Below are positions 6,552-13,458 of a stretch of 15,035 nucleotides of DNA, in pieces. The position numbers were made by a program, and so were the translations under genes. Below the pieces are notes generated by a model. It was not told the origin of the DNA. It saw only the letters and a list, made by a program, of their open reading frames with translations, and ran no database searches. Numbering within the stretch: position 1 is the first letter of the stretch; every line of letters starts with the position of its first letter. This DNA is from Gammaproteobacteria bacterium (GTDB lineage: Bacteria; Pseudomonadota; Gammaproteobacteria; Steroidobacterales; JACDCP01): assembly GCA_013817465.1 (NCBI GenBank), contig JACDCP010000038.1:1-15035 (forward strand). Reading direction: 5' to 3'.

Positions 6552-7673
6552 ATGAAAAAATGGATCTCCTTCCCGCGCGTCGAAGGACGTGCTTCGCGGC
6601 AGGCGCACGCGGACCTGCCGGAGGGCACCTATGAGCGCGAGCTCGGCAAGGAGGGTTTTTTCGGCCCGGCAACGCACATGTATCACAAGCGTCCGCCGAC
6701 CGGTTGGACGAGCTTCGAAGGGCCGCTGAAACCTCGGGCGTTCGATACCGCGAAGTTGCATCCGAACGGTTCGTCTCCCTGGCAGGCGGCGCTGCTTTTG
6801 TCGAATCCACAGGTCAAGTTCCGCTACTGGGAGCTGCCCGGCGCGATGCCCGCGCTGGCGCGAAACAGCGACGGCGACGAGCTGATGTTCATTCATGAAG
6901 GTAACGGCGATCTCTATTGCGACTACGGACATCTGAAGATCCGCGACGGCGACTACATCATGCTGCCGCGCGGCACGCTGTGGCGCATCGAAAGTCACGA
7001 GTCCATCAAGGCGCTTCTGATCGAAGCAACCAATGACAGCTACCGGCTGCCCGACAGGGGTCTGGTCGGGCCGCACGCCATTTTCGATGAAGCCATGCTA
7101 GACGTGCCGAAGATCGACGAGGCGTTCGAGGCGCAGCAAACCGACGACGAGTGGCGCATCGAGGTCAAGCGGCGCGGCGAGATCACCAGCATCACGTACC
7201 CCTACAATCCGCTCGACGCCGTCGGCTGGCACGGCACGCTGCTGCCGGTGCGCATCAACTGGCGCGACCTGCGCCCTCTGATGAGCCACCGCTATCATCT
7301 GCCGCCCTCGGCGCACACGACGTTCGTTGCGAGCCGCTTCGTCATCTGCACCTTCGTGCCGCGGCCCTTCGAATCCGATGAGGGCGCCATCAAGGTGCCG
7401 TTCTTCCACAACAACGATGATTTCGACGAAGTCATTTTTTATCATCGCGGCGAGTTTTTCTCCCGTGACAACATTCACCCGGGCATGATCACATTGCACC
7501 CCTGCGGATTCACGCACGGCCCGCACCCGAAGGCGCTCGGGAACATGCTCAAGCAAGGCGGGCCGGGCACCAACGAGGTCGCAGTGATGATGGACAGCCG
7601 CGACGCGCTGGAGGTCGGTGACGCTGCCGGGGCTGTCGAATGGGCCGGCTACGTCGATTCCTGGCGGGCGTGA
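6552..7673 (+). CDS. hmgA: Homogentisate 1,2-dioxygenase (short form)
   Basis: Fe(II) dioxygenase that cleaves homogentisate to 4-maleylacetoacetate. The product is a 373-residue double cupin, shorter than the roughly 430-440 residues of the Pseudomonas/human enzyme. The first cupin includes LMFIHEGNGDLYCDYGHLKI and DGDYIMLPRGTLWRIE. The metal site in the second cupin is H286 (FFHNNDDFDE), E293, and H322 in GFTHGPHP, matching the H-E-H triad of the human protein (H335, E341, H371) with one extra residue between the first two. The ATG at 6552 is one base after the hpd stop, with no clear Shine-Dalgarno of its own, so translation is probably coupled. The pathway context supports homogentisate rather than gentisate as substrate. 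Confidence 0.92.
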   Translation: MKKWISFPRVEGRASRQAHADLPEGTYERELGKEGFFGPATHMYHKRPPTGWTSFEGPLKPRAFDTAKLHPNGSSPWQAALLLSNPQVKFRYWELPGAMPALARNSDGDELMFIHEGNGDLYCDYGHLKIRDGDYIMLPRGTLWRIESHESIKALLIEATNDSYRLPDRGLVGPHAIFDEAMLDVPKIDEAFEAQQTDDEWRIEVKRRGEITSITYPYNPLDAVGWHGTLLPVRINWRDLRPLMSHRYHLPPSAHTTFVASRFVICTFVPRPFESDEGAIKVPFFHNNDDFDEVIFYHRGEFFSRDNIHPGMITLHPCGFTHGPHPKALGNMLKQGGPGTNEVAVMMDSRDALEVGDAAGAVEWAGYVDSWRA

Positions 7674-7677
7674 GCGC

Positions 7678-8325
7678 GTGCTGCGGCTTCATTCGTACTG
7701 GCGCAGCTCCTCGGCTTATCGCGTACGCATCGCACTGAATCTCAAAGGTCTCGAGTACGAGACGGTGCCGTTGCATCTGTTGCGCGACGGTGGCGAGCAG
7801 CTCGCGGCCGGCTACCTCGCACGCAACCCTCAGGGACTGGTGCCGCTGCTGGAGCACGATGGCGGCAATTTCACTCAGTCGCTGGCGATCATCGAGTATC
7901 TCGACGAGCTTTATGCCGAGGCGCCGCTTCTGCCGGCGACGCCCGCGGCGCGTGCGCGGGTGCGCGCGCTGGCGCATTTGATCGCGGATGACATCCAGCC
8001 GATCAACAATCTGCGGGTGCTGCAGTATCTGAAGCATGATCTCGGCGTCGATGACGCCGAGCGCGATGCCTGGTATGTGCATTGGGTCACGGCCGGTTTG
8101 ACCGCATTCGAAAAGCTGCTTTCCGAAAATCCGGCGACCGGCGACTTCTGTCATGGCAACGCACCCGGTCTCGCCGATTTGTGCCTCGTGCCGCAGGTCT
8201 ATAACGCGGAACGCTATCATTGTGACCTCGATGCCTGGCCGACGATCCGCCGCATCACTAGGGCCTGTCGAGCGCTCAGCGCATTCGAGCGCGCGGCTCC
8301 GGAGAATCAGCCCGACGCGGTGTAG
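7678..8325 (+). CDS. maiA: Maleylacetoacetate isomerase (zeta-class glutathione transferase)
   Basis: Isomerises 4-maleylacetoacetate to 4-fumarylacetoacetate with glutathione as cofactor. The 215-residue protein has an N-terminal thioredoxin fold starting LRLHSYWRSSSAYRVRIALN; the S-S-S/R-V-R stretch (about 10-17) corresponds to the SSCSxRVR glutathione site of zeta-class enzymes, with serine in place of the usual cysteine. NPQGLVPLLEHD and QSLAIIEYLDE are the glutathione-contacting loop and helix. The C-terminal all-helical domain includes ADDIQPINNLRVLQYL and GNAPGLADLCLVPQVYNAER. I chose GTG at 7678, four bases after the hmgA stop. It is the last gene of the operon in this window; fumarylacetoacetase does not follow. 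A large inverted repeat begins 8 bp after the stop. Confidence 0.93.
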   Translation: MLRLHSYWRSSSAYRVRIALNLKGLEYETVPLHLLRDGGEQLAAGYLARNPQGLVPLLEHDGGNFTQSLAIIEYLDELYAEAPLLPATPAARARVRALAHLIADDIQPINNLRVLQYLKHDLGVDDAERDAWYVHWVTAGLTAFEKLLSENPATGDFCHGNAPGLADLCLVPQVYNAERYHCDLDAWPTIRRITRACRALSAFERAAPENQPDAV

Positions 8326-8332
8326 GGCGCGG

Positions 8333-8385
8333 AAAATGGGGACATTCCTGATTTCCGTTCTGGAAATCAGGAATGTCCCCATTTT
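8333..8385. repeat. Perfect 24-bp inverted repeat with 5-nt loop (REP-like, possible terminator)
   Basis: The left arm 8333-8356 begins AAAATGGGGACATTCC and the right arm 8362-8385 is its exact reverse complement, ending GGAATGTCCCCATTTT; the loop is GTTCT. It lies between maiA and fadE. The A4/T4 ends mean either transcript would end its hairpin with U residues, so it could act as a bidirectional terminator. The GGGGACATTCC core resembles palindromes linked to REP-associated tyrosine transposases, which is recalled knowledge; no transposase is near. Confidence 0.85.
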
Positions 8386-8421
8386 GCGGTATCGTAGGCG
8401 GCAAAGAACGGGGAGACCGCT

Positions 8422-10887
8422 TTGTCCGACGCGCTCGCTTCCGGCTTTTTCTGGGGGCCTTTGCTGATCCTGGGGCTGCTGACGCTCCTGTATCTGCGCG
8501 TGCCGCGTGTCATCGGGCTGCTCGTCGGCGCCGCGCTGCTGGTCCCGTTCACACTGTTCGCCGGCACTGCCTGGGTCGGCAAGGTCATCGTGTGGCTTGT
8601 CTTCCTTTCAGCGGCCGCCGTGCTCCTGTTGCCCGCATTGCGCAGACCGCTGTTCTCGGACCGTGCGCTGCGTGCTTACCGGGAGCATTTGCCGCGTTTA
8701 TCCGATACTGAACGCGACGCGCTCGAAGCTGGCAGCGCCTGGTGGGAGCGCGCGTTTTTCAGCGGCAGGCCGGTCTGGTCACGGCTCCTGAAGGCATCAC
8801 TGCCGGAGCTGACACAAGTGGAGCGCGACTTTCTCGCGGGTTCCGTGGAGACGCTTTGCGTCATGCTGGACGATCATGCGATCAACCGAGCGGGCGATTT
8901 GCCGGGCAGTGTCTGGGCGTTTCTGCGCCGCGAGCATTATTTCGGGCTCGTCATTCCGGTCGAGCACGGCGGCATGGGGTTCAGCGCGCACGGGTTGTCG
9001 GCAGTTGTACAAAAAATCGCCACCCGGAGCATTGCCGCCGCAGTGATCGTCATGGTGCCAAACTCCGCCGGTCCGGCACGGTTGATCCTGCGTTACGGTA
9101 CGCTGGAGCAGAAGCAGCACAATCTGCCGCGGCTGGCTGCCGGCGAGGACATACCTTGCCTGGCGCTCACCGGTCCTGAGTCCGGCAGCGACGCAGCTTC
9201 GATGCCGGATGCCGGAATCATCTGTCGCGGCGATCCGGAGGGCGACGCGGAAGCGCTCGGCATCCGGCTCGATTTCAACAAGCGCTATATCACCCTGGCG
9301 CCGGTCGCGACGCTGCTCGTCGTGGCGTTCAAGGTTTTCGATCCTGACGGCCTGCTCGGCGACAGCGTCAAGCGCGGCATCACGCTCGCGCTCGTTCCTG
9401 CCGATGCGCCGGGCGTGATCTGCGGCGGCCGGCACGATCCGATGGGCGTCGGTTTCCCGAACGGGCCGGTGCGCGGCCACAATGTCTTCGTTCCGCTCGC
9501 GAACGTCATCGGCGGCGCGGAAGGCCTTGGCCACGGCTGGCGCATGCTCGTCGAGACGCTGATCGACGGCCGTGCGGTCTCGCTCCCCACGCTCAGCACG
9601 GCGACGGCAAAAGTCGCAAGCCGCGTGACTGGCGGCTACGCGCGCATCCGCTATCAATTCAAATCGCCCATCGGCCGGTTCGAAGGCGTGCAAGAGCCCC
9701 TCGCGCGCATCGCAGGACATACCTACGTACTCGACGCCCTGCGCCGGCTGTTGCTGCTCGCGCTCGCATCGGGCCGCCAGCCGACCGTCGCTGCTGCCGT
9801 GGCCAAATATAACTCGACGGCGCGTTGCCGCGACGTGCTCGTCGATGCCATGGACATCCATGCCGGCGCGGGCGTCTGTCTCGGCCCGCGCAATCTGATC
9901 GGCGAGTACAGCAAGTTTCCCTGGCTCGGCGCGACCGTCGAGGGTGCCAATATCCTGACCCGCAGCCTGCTCATTTACGGGCAGGGGGTGCTGCGCGGCC
10001 ACCACTATCTGCATAGCGAAATCCAGGCTATGGCGCAATCGGACGGGGCCGAAGCATTCGATCGTATTTTCGTCAAGCACGTAGGCTTCACGATCAGCAA
10101 CGGCGTGCGCACGATCGTGCTTGGTCTGACTGGCGGTTTTGTCGCGCGCACGCCGGCGAGACTTTGGAGGCTGCGGCGCTACTTTCGCCGGCTCGCGCGA
10201 ATGAGCGCTGCGTTTGCCTTCGTCACCGACGTGCTTCTGCTCGAGCTCCGCCACAATTTCAAGGCGCACGGCCGTATTTCCGGACGCATGGCCGATGTCC
10301 TGAGCGAGCTTTTCCTGGCGGCCGCGGTGGTGAAGCGCTTCCATGACGACGGGCGTGACGAGCGCGATCGCCCGCTCGTGGAATGGGCGCTCCAGGAAGG
10401 GCTGTTCCGCATGCAGGAGGCATTGCAGGGCGTGATCGGCAATATGCGTCGCCGTTGGCTCGGCAGGATACTCGGCCTGTGCATATTCCCCTGGGGCCGA
10501 CCATTCCGCCGCCCGTCGGACGCACTCGGGAGCACGCTCGCGAATATGCTGCTCGTGCCCTGCGCTGAGCGAGACCGCCTGACGGGCGGACTCTGCCTCA
10601 CGCCTGGCGGACCGCTGGCAAGGCTCGAAGATGCGCTGCAACAAGTTATCGCCGTCGAGCCGCTCGAGAGAAAGCTTCGCAGTGGCGTGGAGCATGAGCT
10701 CGTCGCCAGCGCGCCCCTGGAGCAACGTCTCGCGCATGCGGCGGCGGCGCGGATTCTTACCGAAGAGGAGGCGGAACGCTTACGCAGCGCCGAAGCCGCA
10801 CGCCTGGAGGCGCTGCGTGTCGATGAATTCGAAACCGATGACGTGACTCGCTCCTCCGCTGAGTCGAGTGTTCCATCCCTGCCATAA
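8422..10887 (+). CDS. fadE: Acyl-CoA dehydrogenase, FadE type
   Basis: Flavoprotein catalysing the first step of fatty-acid beta-oxidation, acyl-CoA to trans-2-enoyl-CoA. At 821 residues it matches E. coli FadE (about 814) rather than the 380-residue soluble enzymes. The N-terminus has three hydrophobic segments (about 9-25, 30-48, 54-73) that should anchor it to the inner membrane. The dehydrogenase core follows, with YFGLVIPVEHGGMGFSAHGL, LALTGPESGSDA (about 248-259) and TVEGANILTRSLLIYGQG, where E507 is the likely catalytic base. The C-terminal 300 residues correspond to the bacterial-type acyl-CoA dehydrogenase C-terminal domain (DUF1974). The TTG start at 8422 is chosen because GGGGAGA lies nine bases upstream. 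It stands alone between the inverted repeat and a new promoter. Confidence 0.95.
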   Translation: MSDALASGFFWGPLLILGLLTLLYLRVPRVIGLLVGAALLVPFTLFAGTAWVGKVIVWLVFLSAAAVLLLPALRRPLFSDRALRAYREHLPRLSDTERDALEAGSAWWERAFFSGRPVWSRLLKASLPELTQVERDFLAGSVETLCVMLDDHAINRAGDLPGSVWAFLRREHYFGLVIPVEHGGMGFSAHGLSAVVQKIATRSIAAAVIVMVPNSAGPARLILRYGTLEQKQHNLPRLAAGEDIPCLALTGPESGSDAASMPDAGIICRGDPEGDAEALGIRLDFNKRYITLAPVATLLVVAFKVFDPDGLLGDSVKRGITLALVPADAPGVICGGRHDPMGVGFPNGPVRGHNVFVPLANVIGGAEGLGHGWRMLVETLIDGRAVSLPTLSTATAKVASRVTGGYARIRYQFKSPIGRFEGVQEPLARIAGHTYVLDALRRLLLLALASGRQPTVAAAVAKYNSTARCRDVLVDAMDIHAGAGVCLGPRNLIGEYSKFPWLGATVEGANILTRSLLIYGQGVLRGHHYLHSEIQAMAQSDGAEAFDRIFVKHVGFTISNGVRTIVLGLTGGFVARTPARLWRLRRYFRRLARMSAAFAFVTDVLLLELRHNFKAHGRISGRMADVLSELFLAAAVVKRFHDDGRDERDRPLVEWALQEGLFRMQEALQGVIGNMRRRWLGRILGLCIFPWGRPFRRPSDALGSTLANMLLVPCAERDRLTGGLCLTPGGPLARLEDALQQVIAVEPLERKLRSGVEHELVASAPLEQRLAHAAAARILTEEEAERLRSAEAARLEALRVDEFETDDVTRSSAESSVPSLP

Positions 10888-10902
10888 GACCGTCATTCCG
10901 GA

Positions 10903-10931
10903 TTGACAAATGGCGCCTGTGACTCTATTTT
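10903..10931 (+). promoter_or_regulatory. Strong sigma70-like promoter of the membrane/regulator operon
   Basis: A perfect TTGACA (10903-10908) is followed after 17 bp by TATTTT (10926-10931). Transcription would start near 10938, inside the palindromic operator candidate and about 20 nt before the ATG at 10958. Confidence 0.65.
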
Positions 10932-10946
10932 ATAGAGAACTCTATA
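10923..10946. promoter_or_regulatory. Palindromic operator candidate with three CTCTAT half-sites
   Basis: CTCTAT (10923-10928), ATAGAG (10932-10937) and CTCTATA (10940-10946) alternate in orientation. The inner pair forms TATAGAG-AA-CTCTATA, a perfect 7-bp dyad. The cluster covers the -10 box and the start point. The natural candidate to bind it is the winged-helix protein encoded second in the same operon. Confidence 0.6.
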
Positions 10947-10957
10947 TGGAGAAACTC

Positions 10958-11527
10958 ATGGCGAGGGTAAACGAAGATCTGGCGTTCATCCGGGCGGTAG
11001 TCGAGGGCAGCCGGCGCGCGGCGAGCGTCGATGCGATGCCGCTGATCGTCTGGGGGTTATTGACAGTCGCCGGAATCGCGCTCGTCTACACGGTGCCGTG
11101 GCTCGATTCGGTTTATTTCTGGCTCGCCGTTATCGGCCTGGCCTGGGCCTATACGCTGGTCCGGGCTGTGCGCCGCCGCCGCAGTGACACGGTAGCCTGG
11201 TTCGCTGGTCATGCCCTGGCCGTGCTGTGGCTGGCGACGCTGGCCGGGATGACTCTGGCGGGCTTTGTCGGTTACTTCTCCGGCAGTCTGCCGGCGGCCG
11301 CCATCACGCCGGTCATCGCTGCATTTTTCGGCATGGGCGTGACTGCCAGCGGCGCGCTCCTCGGCGGGCGCTGGATCGCATGGGTCGGCGGACTCTGGTG
11401 GCTGTCGGCCGCCATCATTTTTTATGCGCCGGCGCCAGCTCGACTCGCGATTTTCGGCGGCGCAGTGCTGCTCCTCCTCGTGGTGCCCGCACTTGTGATT
11501 CACAGGCGATGGCCGGCGGATGTCTGA
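10958..11527 (+). CDS. Integral membrane protein of unknown function
   Basis: A protein of 189 residues, mostly hydrophobic. A short charged N-terminus (ARVNEDLAFIRAVVEGSRR) precedes about six predicted membrane helices, among them MPLIVWGLLTVAGIALVYTV, VYFWLAVIGLAWAYTLV, HALAVLWLATLAGMTLAGFV, ITPVIAAFFGMGVTASGALL, and the C-terminal WVGGLWWLSAAIIFY and LAIFGGAVLLLLVVPALVI. The reading frame is open further upstream, but ATG 10958 has GGAG at 10948-10951 with ideal spacing and lies downstream of the promoter. It overlaps the winged-helix gene by 8 bp. I do not recognise a named family; pairing with a winged-helix regulator suggests a co-regulated membrane function. Confidence 0.8.
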   Translation: MARVNEDLAFIRAVVEGSRRAASVDAMPLIVWGLLTVAGIALVYTVPWLDSVYFWLAVIGLAWAYTLVRAVRRRRSDTVAWFAGHALAVLWLATLAGMTLAGFVGYFSGSLPAAAITPVIAAFFGMGVTASGALLGGRWIAWVGGLWWLSAAIIFYAPAPARLAIFGGAVLLLLVVPALVIHRRWPADV

Positions 11528-11822
11528 GTCGTACGATTACCGCATCATCGACCCCGAGCTGCACTCGCGGATCCGGCTCGCCGCGATGGCCGTGCTCGCG
11601 AGCGCTGAATCCGCTGACTTCCGCTTTCTCAAGGAACAGACCGGCGCATCCGATGGCAATCTGGGTGCGCACATGAAGAAGCTCCGCGAGTGCGGCTACG
11701 TCGCGGAGAAAAAACGGTTTCTGAACGGCAAGCCGAACACCATGTTCCGTCTCACGGCCCGCGGGCGAAAGGCACTGACGGATTACCTCGATCACCTCGA
11801 ACGCCTGGTCGGCAAACGCTGA
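11520..11822 (+). CDS. Winged-helix transcriptional regulator (PF13601-like)
   Basis: A 100-residue single-domain DNA-binding protein. IDPELHSRIRLAAMAVLASA leads into FRFLKEQTGASDGNLGAHMK, the helix-turn-helix, and the wing YVAEKKRFLNGKPNTMFRLT, ending in the dimerisation helix GRKALTDYLDHLERLV. This is the pattern of the small MarR/ArsR-like winged-helix family (PF13601). Its ATG lies within the end of the preceding membrane-protein gene, and its stop TGA forms part of the AGGA ribosome site of the next gene, so all are co-transcribed. It is likely an autorepressor acting on the CTCTATA dyad at the operon promoter; that binding is inferred. Confidence 0.88.
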   Translation: MSESYDYRIIDPELHSRIRLAAMAVLASAESADFRFLKEQTGASDGNLGAHMKKLRECGYVAEKKRFLNGKPNTMFRLTARGRKALTDYLDHLERLVGKR

Positions 11823-11831
11823 GGAATGAGT

Positions 11832-12283
11832 ATGCTTGTCAACCCCGAACAGCTATTCGCCTGGGCGGGCGCGCTCATCGCGCCCTGCTGGCTGCTCCTG
11901 GCGGCAAGCCTGTGGCTGCCGCGCCTGGAGCGAGCGACTCAGTGGCTGGCGAAGCTCGGTCTGCCGATCGTGTTCGGCGCACTTTATTCTGCCGCTCTGC
12001 AGTCGCATGTGCCGTTCGACGCCGGCGGTTTCGGCAGCCTGTCCTCGGTGCGCGCATTGTTCCAGAACGACTGCTTCTGCTGGCCGGCTGGATCCATTAT
12101 CTGCTGTTCGATTTTTTCGTCGGCGCATGGATCGTGGCCGCCAGCGCGGCGTCACGGGTGCCACGGCTGCTCGTTATCGCATGTCTGTCCGGGTGTTTCC
12201 TGGCGGGTCCCATCGGCTTGCTGGCATACGTCCTGATACGTATCGGCAATCGCCTCTGGCCCGGAGAGCCACAGCTCGCATGA
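11832..12283 (+). pseudogene. ABA4-like (DUF4281) membrane protein, frameshifted
   Basis: Small four-helix membrane protein family related to plant ABA DEFICIENT 4. The first part reads VNPEQLFAWAGALIAPCWLL, then GLPIVFGALYSAAL and GGFGSLSSVRALFQND, as expected, but then goes out of frame into CFCWPAGS. The conserved continuation LLLAGWIHYLLFDFFVGAWI, then ACLSGCFLAGPIGLLAYVLI, lies in another frame from about 12074 to the TGA at 12281-12283. One missing base after GAC (12069-12071) explains it: TGG instead of TG would restore NDWLLLAGW. The ATG at 11832 has GAGGA six bases upstream; an ATG at 11826 is in frame but too close to it. The repaired length is about 150 residues, normal for the family. 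A sequencing error is possible. Confidence 0.75.
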
Positions 12284-13062
12284 AGCTGTACGCGCGTTTG
12301 GACGAGCGTAACGCCATCCTGGCCAGGGCGGGTTTCGTGTGTCTGGCAATCTTCCCGGTGCTGGTCCTGCTCATGTTGCTCGATGACAGGCTGCTGACCG
12401 GCGTGAACATCTGGCTGAAGCCCTCCAAGTTCGCCCTGTCGATCGGCGTTTACCTGTGGACGATGGCCTGGTTGTTCAGCGAACTGCGCCGGCGAAAATG
12501 GCTGCTGACATCGCTGGCGCTGGCCATTGCGGCCGCGATGCTGATCGAGCAATCCCTGATCACCCTGCAGGCGGCGCGCGGCACGACTTCCCACTTCAAT
12601 GTCAGCACCCCGTTCGACGCGACAGTCTTCAGTCTCATGGGTATGGGTGTCGCAGTGAACTCGAGCGCCGCAGCCGTGGTTCTGCTGCTGTTCTGCTTCG
12701 AGCGTGACGGCGAGCGCCCCGGCTATATGTGGGGCATCCGCTCCGGCCTCATGCTGTTTCTGCTCGGCAGTCTGGAGGGCTTCGCCATGATTCAGAATGC
12801 CGCGCACACGGTCGGATCTCCCGACGGCGGACCGGGCATCGCCTTGCTCAACTGGAGCACGTCGGCCGGCGATCTCAGAATCGCCCATTTCGTGGGCATT
12901 CACGCCATTCAGGTGCTGCCGTTCCTCGGCTATCTTGTCGACCGCAGCCCGGCTTCTGTGACCACCCGGAGGCTGGCGGTCTCCATTGCGGCTTTTGCAT
13001 ACGCCGTGCTGGGAACACTTACTTATCAGCAGGCTTTATTGGGGAAGCCGGCTTTCTTTTAG
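12280..13062 (+). CDS. Multi-pass membrane protein of unknown function
   Basis: A 260-residue protein with about seven predicted membrane helices, for example ILARAGFVCLAIFPVLVLLM, FALSIGVYLWTMAWLF, WLLTSLALAIAAAMLIEQ, GMGVAVNSSAAAVVLLLFCF, GLMLFLLGSLEGFAMI and LAVSIAAFAYAVLGTL. Conserved-looking polar motifs are NIWLKPSKFALS, GGPGIALLNWSTSAGDLRIA and HFVGIHAIQVLPFLGYL, where the two histidines and the tryptophan could sit in or near the membrane. The ATG overlaps the stop of the ABA4-like gene (ATGA), with GGAGAG about ten bases upstream. The frame is open far upstream, but that part shadows the preceding genes. I recognise no characterised function. It closes the operon. Confidence 0.8.
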   Translation: MKLYARLDERNAILARAGFVCLAIFPVLVLLMLLDDRLLTGVNIWLKPSKFALSIGVYLWTMAWLFSELRRRKWLLTSLALAIAAAMLIEQSLITLQAARGTTSHFNVSTPFDATVFSLMGMGVAVNSSAAAVVLLLFCFERDGERPGYMWGIRSGLMLFLLGSLEGFAMIQNAAHTVGSPDGGPGIALLNWSTSAGDLRIAHFVGIHAIQVLPFLGYLVDRSPASVTTRRLAVSIAAFAYAVLGTLTYQQALLGKPAFF

Positions 13063-13209
13063 CGGTGACATCGTGAACGAAACGAATCCGGCGCCTGGCA
13101 CTTGTTTCAATTGCTATAGCGCACGCGCCTCCCGCAGCAACTCCGCCCACATGCCCGCGGACAATTCCGCATCGGCTCTCGTTTCATGATTCCTCCATCA
13201 TCCGCTCGT
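13063..13209. other. Non-coding stretch between the membrane operon and the broken TA module
   Basis: No convincing gene is seen in these 147 bp. A short minus-strand frame ending at 13114 (reads AELSAGMWAELLREARAL) looks protein-like but has only a very late ATG and no ribosome site. It may be a remnant of another antitoxin or chance. Confidence 0.4.
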
Positions 13210-13458
13210 ATGTTGTGATTACGATTTCCTCGCCCTGCTCCACGCGATCCAACAGGCGCGCGAGGTGGGTCTTCGCCTCGAAAGAGACGCGGTGATCCTG
13301 TTGCCGTGCTCGTGCCCGCCAGGCGCGTCAGTGACAGGCAGAGGATGCGCGCGCTGATCGACGAGCTGAAGTCGAGGCGGAAAGGTAAGGACAGGGGTCG
13401 TTCTGTCGGCGGCTCTGTTCGGGAACTGATCGATGCCGGTCGTCAAAGCCGGGAGTAG
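13210..13458 (+). pseudogene. Phd/VapB-type antitoxin with an inverted 5' segment
   Basis: The 3' part on the plus strand reads RRGDPVAVLVPARR (from 13285), then RMRALIDELKSRRKG and GRSVGGSVRELIDAGRQSRE to the TAG at 13456-13458, the usual C-terminal half of a Phd-type antitoxin. The expected N-terminal half is absent from the plus strand but present on the minus strand immediately upstream: FEAKTHLARLLDRV followed by EQGEEIVIT on complement 13282-13214. A plus-strand ATG at 13210 sits in the same frame as the C-terminal half. Flipping about 13213-13291 would give one open frame of 82 codons, the normal antitoxin length. As it stands the gene cannot make an antitoxin. Confidence 0.7.

Noticed and set aside
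8797..10737. Very long open frame on the minus strand opposite fadE.
   Set aside because: Its composition is the antisense of a GC-rich gene; no domain is visible and fadE on the plus strand is unambiguous.
13032..13061. GGCTT-AAGCC stem followed by a T-rich run at the end of the last membrane gene.
   Set aside because: A five-pair stem with an eight-base loop and an interrupted T run, lying within coding sequence; too weak to call.
13114..13188. Minus-strand short frame reading AELSAGMWAELLREARAL.
   Set aside because: It has only a very late ATG, no ribosome site and fewer than 30 codons; could be a gene remnant but cannot be supported.
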